Positions 23,460 through 31,625 of a stretch of DNA of 64,000 nucleotides are shown in pieces. Within the stretch, counting starts at the first letter, position 1; every line of letters starts with the position of its first letter. Position numbers and translations under genes: made by a program. Source of the DNA: Candidatus Saccharibacteria bacterium GW2011_GWC2_48_9 (GTDB taxonomy: Bacteria; Patescibacteriota; Saccharimonadia; Saccharimonadales; Saccharimonadaceae). The notes beneath the pieces are model-generated. The model worked only from the letters and a program-made list of their open reading frames with translations, was not told the origin of the DNA and did not search any database. Location: NCBI GenBank assembly GCA_001003725.1, contig LCPR01000005.1:62001-126000 (forward strand). Reading direction: 5' to 3'.

Positions 23460-23990
23460 ATGGCAGACTTTAACCAAATTCTCACCCCAGGGCCGGTCGA
23501 TGACGGCATCGTCAATGTGGTTGTCGAGATACCACAAGGTAGCTCGCATAAAATAGAATGGAATCGTGAGCTAGCGGTGATGCAGCTAGATCGAGTAGAG
23601 CCGGCTATTTTCGCAAAGCCGACCAACTATGGCTTCATACCGCAAACGCTCGATGAAGACGGTGACGAGCTTGATGCATTGATTGTCACTAACGAGCCAC
23701 TGCCAACGGGTATCTACTTAGAGGCTCGTATTATCGGTGTAATGAAATTTGCAGATGACAGTGAAGTCGATGACAAGGTGGTAGTGGTGCCTGCGGACGA
23801 TCGTAATACAGGTAATGCAATACGCACTCTCGATGATCTTTCTCCGCAGCTGATCAAGCAAATCGAATTTCACTTTAATCATTACAAAGACTTGAAGAAA
23901 CCAGGTACTACCGTAGTCGAAAAGTGGGCAGATATAGACGAGGCAAAAGCTGTTATTCACGAGGCAATTGAGCGCTGGAACAACCGCTAA
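23460..23990 (+). CDS. ppa: Inorganic pyrophosphatase (class I)
   Basis: A 176-residue soluble enzyme. The signature D-x-D-x-x-D-x-x-x appears as 'DEDGDELDALIV'; 'NYGFIPQTL' and 'DDKVVVVPADDR' are the other metal-binding segments, and 'HFNHYKDLKKPG' is the usual C-terminal helix. It hydrolyses PPi from biosynthetic reactions with Mg2+. It has a leader with AAGGAG. The NUDIX gene starts four bases after its stop, so both are probably one transcript. Confidence 0.95.
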   Translation: MADFNQILTPGPVDDGIVNVVVEIPQGSSHKIEWNRELAVMQLDRVEPAIFAKPTNYGFIPQTLDEDGDELDALIVTNEPLPTGIYLEARIIGVMKFADDSEVDDKVVVVPADDRNTGNAIRTLDDLSPQLIKQIEFHFNHYKDLKKPGTTVVEKWADIDEAKAVIHEAIERWNNR

Positions 23991-23993
23991 TAT

Positions 23994-24404
23994 ATGCAAG
24001 ATAGACGTTCAGTTAAGTTGCTACTTCATAACAACCAGGGGGAGTTTCTTGTGTTGCGAAGGAGTGATACGCACCCGACTATGCCTCGTGCATTTGATTT
24101 GCCGGGAGGCGATGTTGAGCCCGGTGAAACGGATCTTGTTGCGCTTGACCGTGAGATATCCGAAGAAATCGGACTCGTGTTCAACACGGAAGATGCGGTA
24201 CACATCGGCTATGACGCCGAGTATGAGCCCGGCGAAGGCTTAATGACACGAGTGCTGTATATGCTCAAGATAGAGACCTCTCGTCCACTGGTGCGCCTGA
24301 GCTGGGAGCATGAGTCGTTTGATTGGGTGGACAAAGAGACGCTTCGAGGCTTTGAGCCGCCTTTTCAGGTGTTAGTGCGAACTGCCTTAGATTTTTACCT
24401 ATAG
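23994..24404 (+). CDS. NUDIX hydrolase
   Basis: A 136-residue protein with a full NUDIX box: G-x5-E-x7-R-E-x-x-E-E-x-G, seen as 'GGDVEPGETDLVALDREISEEIGL'-type sequence around residues 37-60. Flanking strands (RSVKLLLHNNQGEFLVLRRS, RVLYMLKIE) fit the family fold. It cleaves a nucleoside diphosphate linked to some group X; the substrate is unknown, and house-cleaning of damaged or excess nucleotides is typical. It sits four bases after ppa and converges on relA. Confidence 0.88.
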   Translation: MQDRRSVKLLLHNNQGEFLVLRRSDTHPTMPRAFDLPGGDVEPGETDLVALDREISEEIGLVFNTEDAVHIGYDAEYEPGEGLMTRVLYMLKIETSRPLVRLSWEHESFDWVDKETLRGFEPPFQVLVRTALDFYL

Positions 24405-24407
24405 CTA

Positions 24408-25943
24408 CTAGTTGCGGCGTGAGGCCTTGTCGCGTATGATTGCCGCCGCGTGGGAGATGCCTTCGATAAGGCCTAGTTGCTTAAGATGACCACGCAGCTT
24501 GCTCTTGGCGTGAGAAGTAACCACGAGCTCGAGCCATGCCTTTTTCGCCTGGGGAAGTTTTCGCGTGACTACTTCTACGACGTCACCGTTTTGCAGAGGT
24601 TTGTCGAACGCATTGATGTTGCCGTTAACCCTAAAACTATAGGCGTGTTTTCCAATGTCGCTATGCACAAGATATGCGAAGTCAAGCGGATATGCACCTT
24701 CTGGTAAGTTATAAATATCACCCTTTGGGGAGTATACAAAGATACGATTGCCAAACAAGTCTATATTGAGCTGACTTTCACTGATATCTTCACCTTCGCG
24801 TAGCCGAGCTGCGACCTCCTGCATTTGGGTAATCCATTGTAGTTCCGCGGGTAACCCCCCGTTACCTCGTTTGTTTTTTGTATAATTCTTAGTAGCTTTA
24901 TGTTCGTGATAATGAAAGCTTGCCGCAAGACCACGCTCTGCATAGTCGTGCATTTCCTGGGTACGAATCTGAAATTCAACAATCTGCTTACTCGGCGTGA
25001 TAACTGTAGTATGGAGGCTTTGATAACCGTTTGGTTTAGGTACGGCGATATAATCTTTGATGCGTGCGAGCATGGGTTGATACATGCTATGGAGAATACC
25101 AAGTACTCGGTAACAATCTTCTTTGTTGTCGACAATAATACGAAGCGCCATAAGATCGTAAATGTCATCTATGTTGCCATCTACTTTTTTGAGTTTTTTG
25201 TACAAACTATATATGCTTTTGACTCGTCCATTCACCTCGAAATCAAAGCTATGCTTGGTAAGCTCTTTTTCTACTTCTGTCCTGACGGTGCCGAGTTTTC
25301 GCGTACTGCGCCCCAAGCGTTTACGCATCATTGATTGAAGATGTTTAAATTCCTGAGGATCGAGATAGCTGAAGGCGAGTTCTTCCATTTCCATGCGTAC
25401 GCGCCCCATACCAAGTCTATCCGCCATAGGGGCAAACACTTCGAGTGTTTCGCGAGCAATTTTCAGCTGCTTGTCTGCTGGCATGTACTGTAGCGTCGAC
25501 ATGTTGTGTAGTCTGTCGGCGAGCTTGATGATGATAACGCGCACGTCTTGGCCGACCGCAATGAGAAGCTTCGAAAGGTTATCTTTTGTTTGAGGAAGGT
25601 AGCTTGAAAGGTCGCGCATGCCTGAACGCGCCTGAGATACCTTTGTCACTCCGTCCACGAGAAACGCTACGTCGCGTCCAAACAGGTTTTCTATCTCTTC
25701 AAGTGTTGCGTCGGTATCTTCTACAGTGTCGTGCAGTACGCCGGCAAGTACAGTGTCGACGTCCATGCCCCAGTCTATGAGACTATATGCTACAGAGAGG
25801 GGGTGTGTGATATACGCCGCCCCACTTTTGCGTTTTTGGCCGTGGTGGTGCTTAGTCGCGTAATCGATGGCATGCTCGAGCTCGAGGACTTGATTTTCCT
25901 CGTACACGCTTGTCGCGAACGTCATGATGTCACTTTTATGCAT
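24408..25943 (-). CDS. RelA/SpoT-type (p)ppGpp synthetase/hydrolase
   Basis: A 511-residue alarmone enzyme: an HD hydrolase domain with 'GVLHDTVED' and 'KLADRLHNM', a synthetase domain with 'SIYSLYKKLKK', 'DLMALRII', 'RIKDYIAVPKPNGYQSLHTTV', and a TGS domain ('RIFVYSPKGDIYNLPEGAYPLDFAY'). The C-terminal ACT/RIS domains of long Rel proteins are absent, so it is shorter than typical (about 700-740). It probably both makes and degrades (p)ppGpp. I chose the ATG at 25943; its minus-strand TATACT (25953-25958) ends nine bases upstream, whereas the farthest ATG (25988) lies before the box. Internal ATG 25925 is possible. Confidence 0.9.
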   Translation of the reverse strand: MHKSDIMTFATSVYEENQVLELEHAIDYATKHHHGQKRKSGAAYITHPLSVAYSLIDWGMDVDTVLAGVLHDTVEDTDATLEEIENLFGRDVAFLVDGVTKVSQARSGMRDLSSYLPQTKDNLSKLLIAVGQDVRVIIIKLADRLHNMSTLQYMPADKQLKIARETLEVFAPMADRLGMGRVRMEMEELAFSYLDPQEFKHLQSMMRKRLGRSTRKLGTVRTEVEKELTKHSFDFEVNGRVKSIYSLYKKLKKVDGNIDDIYDLMALRIIVDNKEDCYRVLGILHSMYQPMLARIKDYIAVPKPNGYQSLHTTVITPSKQIVEFQIRTQEMHDYAERGLAASFHYHEHKATKNYTKNKRGNGGLPAELQWITQMQEVAARLREGEDISESQLNIDLFGNRIFVYSPKGDIYNLPEGAYPLDFAYLVHSDIGKHAYSFRVNGNINAFDKPLQNGDVVEVVTRKLPQAKKAWLELVVTSHAKSKLRGHLKQLGLIEGISHAAAIIRDKASRRN

Positions 25944-25982
25944 AGTATGCATAGTATATCGTACATCCGTCTCAAAGTAGAG

Positions 25983-26010
25983 TTGCAACGCGGCTTGCGG
26001 ATGCTATAAT
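25983..26010 (+). promoter_or_regulatory. Promoter of gapA
   Basis: TTGCAA (25983-25988) and TATAAT (26005-26010) are separated by 16 bases, giving a transcript with a leader of about 40 bases and a GAGAGGGG ribosome site. It is one of the few classical two-box promoters here, matching a highly expressed gene. Confidence 0.6.
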
Positions 26011-26057
26011 TATATCCAAAGCACTAATGTTTATAGAAGAGAGGGGCACATTCTATA

Positions 26058-27077
26058 ATGAGTCAGACAAAAATCGCAATTAATGGATTTGGACGAATCG
26101 GGCGCAACGCGTTCAAGATTGCATTTGAACGAGGTGACCTCGAGGTCGTAGCGATCAACGACCTGACCGACACAAAGACACTCGCGTATTTGCTCAAACA
26201 CGATAGCAACTACGGTACGTATCATCATGAGGTGACGGCCGAAGACCAGGGCATTGTTGTTAATGGCAAGCATATTAAAGTACTTGCTGAGCGCGATCCA
26301 TCGGTACTACCCTGGGGCGATTTGGGCGTAGAGCTCGTTATCGAATCTACAGGATTCTTTACCGATAAAGAAGGGGCGGAAAAGCATATTGTAGGCGGTG
26401 GAGCAAAGCGCGTCGTCATCAGCGGTCCAACAAAAAGTGATGGAGTCGATACAATAGTACTCGGCGCCAACGATGACAAGATACCTACGGCTACAGACGT
26501 CATCAGTAACGCAAGCTGTACTACCAATAGCCTGGCCGCAGTGATGGCAGTGCTCGATGCAGAGTTTGGTGTCGAGAAGTCACTGCTGACCACAGTACAT
26601 AGCTATACAGCCAGTCAGGCGCTACAAGACGCGCCAAAGAAAGACCTTCGTGAAGGTCGAAACGCCGCTGAAAATATGGTACCAACATCTACTGGTGCCG
26701 CAATTGCGGTGACAAAAACACTCCCTCAACTTGAAGGCAAGTTTGATGGGCTGTCGATTCGCGTGCCGACACCGGTCGTGTCAATCAGTGATGTTACGGC
26801 ATTGCTAAGCCGCGATGTAACAGTCGAAGAGCTCAACGAGACATTTCGTAAAGCTGCCAAGGAGCCATACTACCAAGGTATTCTTGCGGTTAGCGACGAG
26901 CCACTAGTTTCTCGCGACTACATTGGTAATAGCAACTCGGGAACAGTCGACTTATTGCTCACAAAGGTTGTTGGCGGTAATCTCATTAAGATTGCCGTAT
27001 GGTATGACAACGAATGGGGCTATTCAAACCGTCTTGTTGAATTAGTTGCAGACGTTTCAAAATCAATCGAGCGCTAA
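26058..27077 (+). CDS. gapA: Glyceraldehyde-3-phosphate dehydrogenase
   Basis: A 339-residue enzyme. The N-terminal 'INGFGRIGRNAFKIAF' binds NAD(P), 'SNASCTTNSLA' contains catalytic Cys154, and 'WYDNEWGYSNRLVEL' closes the protein. It oxidises glyceraldehyde-3-phosphate to 1,3-bisphosphoglycerate, feeding lower glycolysis. It has its own promoter and a GAGAGGGG site. It ends at a terminator shared with a converging gene. The pentose-phosphate operon that supplies its substrate follows 580 bases downstream. Confidence 0.95.
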   Translation: MSQTKIAINGFGRIGRNAFKIAFERGDLEVVAINDLTDTKTLAYLLKHDSNYGTYHHEVTAEDQGIVVNGKHIKVLAERDPSVLPWGDLGVELVIESTGFFTDKEGAEKHIVGGGAKRVVISGPTKSDGVDTIVLGANDDKIPTATDVISNASCTTNSLAAVMAVLDAEFGVEKSLLTTVHSYTASQALQDAPKKDLREGRNAAENMVPTSTGAAIAVTKTLPQLEGKFDGLSIRVPTPVVSISDVTALLSRDVTVEELNETFRKAAKEPYYQGILAVSDEPLVSRDYIGNSNSGTVDLLLTKVVGGNLIKIAVWYDNEWGYSNRLVELVADVSKSIER

Positions 27078-27105
27078 AAGCATTGCTATGCAGTAGCGAT
27101 AAATG

Positions 27106-27139
27106 AATAAACCACCGTGTAAATATACGGTGGTTTATT
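27106..27139. terminator. Bidirectional terminator between gapA and the DUF454 gene
   Basis: AATAAACCACCGT (27106-27118) pairs perfectly with ACGGTGGTTTATT (27127-27139). The outer flanks (TAGCGA... with ...TCGCTA) extend the stem. The stem overlaps the stop codon of the minus-strand gene, and T-rich sequence is available on both strands. Confidence 0.8.
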
Positions 27140-27545
27140 CGTCGCTATGCGTAGTTGCGCCGGTCGGCTGCGAACTCGGAACGATGTACATGAACACACT
27201 GCACGATAGCGCGACAAGGGCCAATATGAGTGCGAGCACCATGTTTTGGGTGAGTGCGGTGACAATAGCAAATGATAGCCATGCGCTACCCTGAGAAATG
27301 AATTTGACCCGGGGGGCAAGCGTACCCTCACGTTGAAAGCGATGAGACTCGCGAATTGCAAGCTTCAGGAGCGGAATGCGTGTAAACCACCTATAGAGTC
27401 GCTTGCTGGATTTGGAGAATGCCCATAGTGCGATCAACACGAATACAGTGGTAGGGAGTCCAGGTAGCCATATGCCTATAATTCCCAGTCCTGTGCAGAT
27501 GAGCCCAAGTAGCGCGTAGAGAATTTTTCTAACAATTTGTGGCAT
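27135..27545 (-). CDS. DUF454 (YbaN-like) inner-membrane protein
   Basis: A 136-residue protein with the family's start (ILYALLGLICTGLGIIGIWLPGLPTTVFVLIALWAFSKSS; two helices with P-G-L-P-T-T), a cytoplasmic basic region (LYRWFTRIPLLKLAIRESHRFQREG) and two further helices. DUF454 proteins are found in many bacteria; their function is unknown. Its stop codon lies inside the shared terminator stem. The next gene to the right is divergent. Confidence 0.8.
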   Translation of the reverse strand: MPQIVRKILYALLGLICTGLGIIGIWLPGLPTTVFVLIALWAFSKSSKRLYRWFTRIPLLKLAIRESHRFQREGTLAPRVKFISQGSAWLSFAIVTALTQNMVLALILALVALSCSVFMYIVPSSQPTGATTHSDE

Positions 27546-27658
27546 AAAACCTCATAGTAGTGAGATGTAATCGCATTACTCACCAGTATAAACCGCACTT
27601 GGTTTGCCTGCAAGTCTGACGCTTGCTACTGCGCTCGATAACGCTTATACTAAAGGAC

Positions 27659-28111
27659 ATGAAGATATTCCTTGGTTCCGACCACAACGGCTTTTATATG
27701 AAAGAAAAAGTGTTTGCCTACCTGGCAAAACGCGGATATGACGTCGAAGATGTCGGTGACAAAGAACTTGACCCAGAGGATGATTTTCCTCACTTTGCTC
27801 AAATGGCTGCACTTAAAGTACTTGGCGAAGATGACGCGGTAGAACCCCGTGCGATACTGCTATGCGGTGGTGGCCAAGGTATGGCTATGGCTGCAAATCG
27901 TTTTCGAGGTATACGTGCAAGTGTTATCTGGGACGATTATGAGGCGAAAATGACTCGCAATGACAACGACAGTAATGTGCTGTGTTTGCCGTCACGAGTA
28001 CTTGAAAAAGAAGAACACGAATGGAAAGCAATTATAGATGTATGGCTGGAAACGCCATTCGCCGCTGCTCCGCGCTATAAAAGACGTAATGCACAGTTAG
28101 ATGAGGTATAA
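27659..28111 (+). CDS. rpiB: Ribose-5-phosphate isomerase B family (RpiB/LacAB)
   Basis: A 150-residue enzyme: 'IFLGSDHNGFYMKEKV' carries the phosphate-binding D-H, 'ILLCGGGQGMAMAANRFRGIRAS' holds the catalytic Cys and anion hole, and 'NDNDSNVLCLPSRVL' the second half. It interconverts ribose-5-phosphate and ribulose-5-phosphate. Family relatives LacAB isomerise galactose-6-phosphate, but the operon context favours RpiB. The ATG at 27659 is preceded by TATACT (27646-27651) seven bases away, so the operon rpiB-rpe-tktN-tktC-fba probably starts with a leaderless mRNA. Confidence 0.88.
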   Translation: MKIFLGSDHNGFYMKEKVFAYLAKRGYDVEDVGDKELDPEDDFPHFAQMAALKVLGEDDAVEPRAILLCGGGQGMAMAANRFRGIRASVIWDDYEAKMTRNDNDSNVLCLPSRVLEKEEHEWKAIIDVWLETPFAAAPRYKRRNAQLDEV

Positions 28112-28113
28112 AA

Positions 28114-28761
28114 ATGAGTAGTATCGCACCAGCAATTTTGGCAGAAAATGCCGAATTATATAAACAAGCAATCGACAAGATACAGCCGTTTGCGCAACGT
28201 GTCCATATAGATGTGAGTGATGGAAATTTTGCTCCAACTTTTACTGTTGGACTTAATGAGATCTGGTGGCCGGAGGGTTGGGAGGTTGATATCCATGCGA
28301 TGGTGGCACAGCCAACAGAGCATCTGCAAACACTCGTACAGCTCAAGCCAAGCATGGTGATTTTTCATGTCGAGGCGGACGTGGCGCAATTACCTTCTGT
28401 ACTCGCGACACTCAAGCAGTATGACATTAAGGCAGGCATATCACTATTGAGGTCGACGGTCCCTTCTTCTGTTGCCTCGCTTATTGAACAGGCGGATCAT
28501 GTGATGGTGTTTACGGGCGAGTTAGGAAGATACGGTGGTACCGCAAATCTCATGCAACTAGAAAAAGTTCGACTTATTAAGCAAATTAACCCAGATGTAG
28601 AAATCGGCTGGGACGGCGGTGTTAATTTGGATAACGCCTATACACTCACGCAAGGTGGCGTAAATGTGCTAAATGTGGGTGGAGCGATTCAGAAAGCGGA
28701 AGACGCGGGTGTTATGTACGCTAAGCTTGTCGACGAGATAAATAAACAGGGAGTATTGTAA
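28114..28761 (+). CDS. rpe: Ribulose-phosphate 3-epimerase-like protein
   Basis: A 215-residue TIM barrel similar to Rpe: 'IAPAILA', 'RVHIDVSDGNFAPTFTVG' (usually H-x-D-x-M-D-G-x-F), 'DIHAMVAQP' (usually D-x-H-L-M), and 'IGWDGGVNLDNA' (E-V-D-G-G-I). Several active-site residues are shifted from the standard set, including the V-M-S-V-N-P-G-x-G-G-Q segment, read here as 'VMVFTGELGRYGG'. It may be a divergent epimerase or act on another ketose phosphate. It lies in the pentose-phosphate operon two bases after rpiB and overlaps the start of tktN. Confidence 0.75.
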   Translation: MSSIAPAILAENAELYKQAIDKIQPFAQRVHIDVSDGNFAPTFTVGLNEIWWPEGWEVDIHAMVAQPTEHLQTLVQLKPSMVIFHVEADVAQLPSVLATLKQYDIKAGISLLRSTVPSSVASLIEQADHVMVFTGELGRYGGTANLMQLEKVRLIKQINPDVEIGWDGGVNLDNAYTLTQGGVNVLNVGGAIQKAEDAGVMYAKLVDEINKQGVL

Positions 28762-29618
28762 TGGGTCAACAATTAACCGTCTCGCAGCTTGAGGCAAAAG
28801 CAAATACTATTAGGCAAGATATTATCACGATGCTTGAAGCCGCGGGTAGCGGACACAGTGCGGGGCCACTCGGTCTTTCTGATATTTTCGCAGCGCTTTA
28901 TTTTGACATTATGAACTACGACGCTAAGAATCCTGATTGGGAAAAGCGCGACTATTTCTTTTTGAGTAACGGACATACAGTGCCGGTCCAGTATGCAGCT
29001 ATGGCAGAAGCGGGCTTTTTCGAAAAAGCTGAATTACAAACACTTCGTAAGCTTGGTAGCCGCTTGCAGGGCCACCCTGAGCGCACGAAGCTACCTGGAC
29101 TTGAAAATACCAGTGGGCCGCTGGGTAGCGGGTTAAGTCAGGCATCTGGTGTCGCGTATGCGCTGCAGTATCTCGACCGCGAACCGCACCGTTTTGTATA
29201 TACGGTGATGGGCGACGGCGAGCTCAACGAGGGCAATATATGGGAGGCAGCCATGTTTGCTGGTAAATATAAGCTCGCTCAGCTCATTGGCTTTATCGAC
29301 CGCAATAACATTCAGATTGATGGTAACACAGAAGACGTCATGCCGCTTGAAGACCTACGTGGTAAGTGGGAAAGTTTCGGTTGGCACGTGCAAGAGGTTG
29401 ATGGTCATAATATCGAAAGTATCATTGACGCGGCAAGTATGGCTCGCGCTATTAGCAATAAGCCAAGTGTCATCATCGCGCACACCATACCGGGCAAGGG
29501 TGTTGACTTTATGGAATACGACTATCACTGGCATGGTGCACCGCCAAACCATGAGCAGGCAAAAGAGGCGCTTACAAAGCTACGAACCCTCAATGGCAAG
29601 ATAAAGGCAGGAGAATAA
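28761..29618 (+). CDS. Transketolase, N-terminal (TPP-binding) subunit
   Basis: A 285-residue protein equal to the first half of transketolase: 'GSGHSAGPLGLSDIFAALYF', 'GSRLQGHPERTKLPGLENTSGPLGSGLS', and the thiamine pyrophosphate motif 'GDGELNEGNIWEA ... IDRNNIQIDG'. With the next gene it forms the two-chain transketolase seen in archaea and some bacteria, moving two-carbon units between sugar phosphates. It overlaps rpe by one base and has GGGAG before its ATG; translation is probably coupled. The second subunit starts two bases after its stop. Confidence 0.92.
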   Translation: MGQQLTVSQLEAKANTIRQDIITMLEAAGSGHSAGPLGLSDIFAALYFDIMNYDAKNPDWEKRDYFFLSNGHTVPVQYAAMAEAGFFEKAELQTLRKLGSRLQGHPERTKLPGLENTSGPLGSGLSQASGVAYALQYLDREPHRFVYTVMGDGELNEGNIWEAAMFAGKYKLAQLIGFIDRNNIQIDGNTEDVMPLEDLRGKWESFGWHVQEVDGHNIESIIDAASMARAISNKPSVIIAHTIPGKGVDFMEYDYHWHGAPPNHEQAKEALTKLRTLNGKIKAGE

Positions 29619-29620
29619 AT

Positions 29621-30619
29621 ATGAGTTCATATCCACTACGAGATGATATTTTTTCTGAAAAACCGACAGAAGAACCGACGCGAGCAGGATTTGGGCGTGG
29701 CCTCAAAAAAGCCGGCGAAGCAGATGAGCGCGTGGTCGCATTGTGCGCCGACTTGACAGAGAGCACACAGATGCATCACTTTAAGGCGGCATTCCCTGAA
29801 CGCTATATAGAAATAGGCGTCGCTGAACAGAATCTTGTGACTGTCGCGAGCGGACTTGCTCGTGCAGGAAAGATACCGTTTACAAGTAGCTACGCTGCTT
29901 TTAGCCCCGGGCGAAACTGGGAACAAATCCGCACCACAATTACGCTTAACGAGCAGCCTGTAAAAATAATCGGGTCTCATGCGGGCGTGAGCGTAGGGCC
30001 GGACGGTGCGACGCATCAAATGCTTGAAGATATTGCCTTGATGCGAGTACTACCTCATATGGTTGTTGTTGTGCCGGGTGATAGCGTTGAGGCTGAAAAA
30101 GCTACTCTTGCAATCGCTCAGAACGGTGAACCAAGCTACCTACGACTCGCACGCGAGAAGACACCAGTATTTAGCACGGACGACTCTCCGTTTACAATAG
30201 GTACGGCGTACGTGCTGCGCGAAGGCCGCGACGTAACGCTCTGCGGCACCGGTACTATGACTTTTCAGCTATTAAAGGCGGCTCAGCTGCTAGAACAACA
30301 GGGTGTATCTGCTGAGGTTGTCCATGTGCCAACTGTGAAGCCGCTTGACGAAACTGTTATCTTGGCGAGCGCACGCAAGACCGGGCGTGTGGTGACGGCA
30401 GAGGAAGCGCAAATTGCAGCTGGATTTGGCGGTGCTGTAGCTGAACTTTTGAGTGAAAAACTACCAACACCTCTCAAGCGTATCGGTATGCTCGATCGTT
30501 TCGGTGAGTCCGGGCAGCCAAATGAGCTTCTTGATTACTTCGGCTTAAACGCAGAGAAGATGAAGCCTGTTATTCAAGAATTTATCAACGCAACATCGCA
30601 GTACCACAGGGAGGGCTAA
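29621..30619 (+). CDS. Transketolase, C-terminal subunit
   Basis: A 332-residue protein with the pyrimidine-binding and C-terminal domains of transketolase: 'RAGFGRGLKKAGEADERVVALCADL', 'RYIEIGVAEQNLVTVASGLARAG' with the conserved Glu, 'SHAGVSVGPDGATHQ', and the C-terminal 'GRVVTAEEAQIAAGFGGAVAELL'. It pairs with the preceding subunit. Position and spacing (two bases after tktN, one base before fba) indicate tight co-expression. Nothing is missing relative to split transketolases I know. Confidence 0.92.
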   Translation: MSSYPLRDDIFSEKPTEEPTRAGFGRGLKKAGEADERVVALCADLTESTQMHHFKAAFPERYIEIGVAEQNLVTVASGLARAGKIPFTSSYAAFSPGRNWEQIRTTITLNEQPVKIIGSHAGVSVGPDGATHQMLEDIALMRVLPHMVVVVPGDSVEAEKATLAIAQNGEPSYLRLAREKTPVFSTDDSPFTIGTAYVLREGRDVTLCGTGTMTFQLLKAAQLLEQQGVSAEVVHVPTVKPLDETVILASARKTGRVVTAEEAQIAAGFGGAVAELLSEKLPTPLKRIGMLDRFGESGQPNELLDYFGLNAEKMKPVIQEFINATSQYHREG

Positions 30620-30620
30620 T

Positions 30621-31532
30621 ATGGGTCAAACAATCGGTCAGATACGAGACAATACCACGCGTGCGCGACATCTGTATCAGCGCTCAAAACAGCAGCACTT
30701 TGCTGTGGGCGCTTTTAATGTCGACAATCAGGAGACGATGATCGCTATTGCGCTTGCTGCACAGAAGCTAAATTCACCGGTACTTATCGAGGTGAGCGAC
30801 GGCGAAGTGAAGGCAATCGGACTACACAACATTCGTGATATGGTTGACAACTATAAGCAAGAATATGGTATCGAGGTGTACTTAAACTTGGACCACAGTC
30901 CTTCTGTCGACGCGTGTAAGCGTGCAATAGATGCGGGTTACGAGTTTATACATATTGATATTTCGCAGGCAGATCACAACGCGAGCGAAGAAGAGATTAT
31001 CGCGAAAACGAAAGAAGTAGTTGAATATGCAAAATTTACAGGTGCACTTATCGAAAGTGAGCCGCACTACTTCGGCGGTAGTAGTAATGTTCACAATGAA
31101 GATATCGACTACGAAGAAATCAAGAAAACATTCAGTACACCAGAGGGTGCGCGTAGCTTCACTGAGGCAACCGGAATTGATACACTCGCAGTTGCTATCG
31201 GTAATTTGCACGGAAAATACCCCGTACCGAAAGAACTCGATCTTGAGCTACTCGAGCGTATTCGCGAAGTCATAGGCTGCGGTATCAGCCTACATGGCGG
31301 TAGCGGTACGCCGCTACACTACTTCGAAGATGCTGCTCGTATAGGCGTCAGCAAGATCAATATTAATAGCGATATGCGCTACGTCTTTCGCAAAACCCTT
31401 GAAAAAGTGCTTGCCGATAACCCCGACGAATACGCGGTAGTTAAACTTATGCCCGAAGTGTATGGCGCAGTTCAGGCGGTGGTAGAAGAAAAGATTAAAG
31501 CATTCGGTAGTGCTGACAAAGCCATAGTGTAA
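30621..31532 (+). CDS. fba: Class II fructose-bisphosphate aldolase family
   Basis: A 303-residue class II (zinc) aldolase: 'HFAVGAFNVDNQETMIAIALAA', 'VYLNLDHSPSVDACKRAIDAGYEFIHIDIS' (metal-binding His and Asp), 'LAVAIGNLHGKYP', 'GISLHGGSGTP' and 'KININSDMRY'. It cleaves fructose-1,6-bisphosphate, or a related ketose bisphosphate, to triose phosphates. The central 'ESEPHYFGGSSNVHNED' differs from the usual 'EIGxxGGxEDG', so substrate preference is uncertain. Last gene of the rpiB operon; a PfkB kinase follows 93 bases later with its own promoter. A second, unrelated aldolase is fused to another PfkB at 55963-57972. Confidence 0.9.
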   Translation: MGQTIGQIRDNTTRARHLYQRSKQQHFAVGAFNVDNQETMIAIALAAQKLNSPVLIEVSDGEVKAIGLHNIRDMVDNYKQEYGIEVYLNLDHSPSVDACKRAIDAGYEFIHIDISQADHNASEEEIIAKTKEVVEYAKFTGALIESEPHYFGGSSNVHNEDIDYEEIKKTFSTPEGARSFTEATGIDTLAVAIGNLHGKYPVPKELDLELLERIREVIGCGISLHGGSGTPLHYFEDAARIGVSKININSDMRYVFRKTLEKVLADNPDEYAVVKLMPEVYGAVQAVVEEKIKAFGSADKAIV

Positions 31533-31625
31533 GCACGCTTGGCTACGGGCGTCGATAAGCATAGGCTGTATGGTATACTATGCTCAGAAATGGGCGTCGT
31601 AACACAAGCAAAAAGGAATAATTAA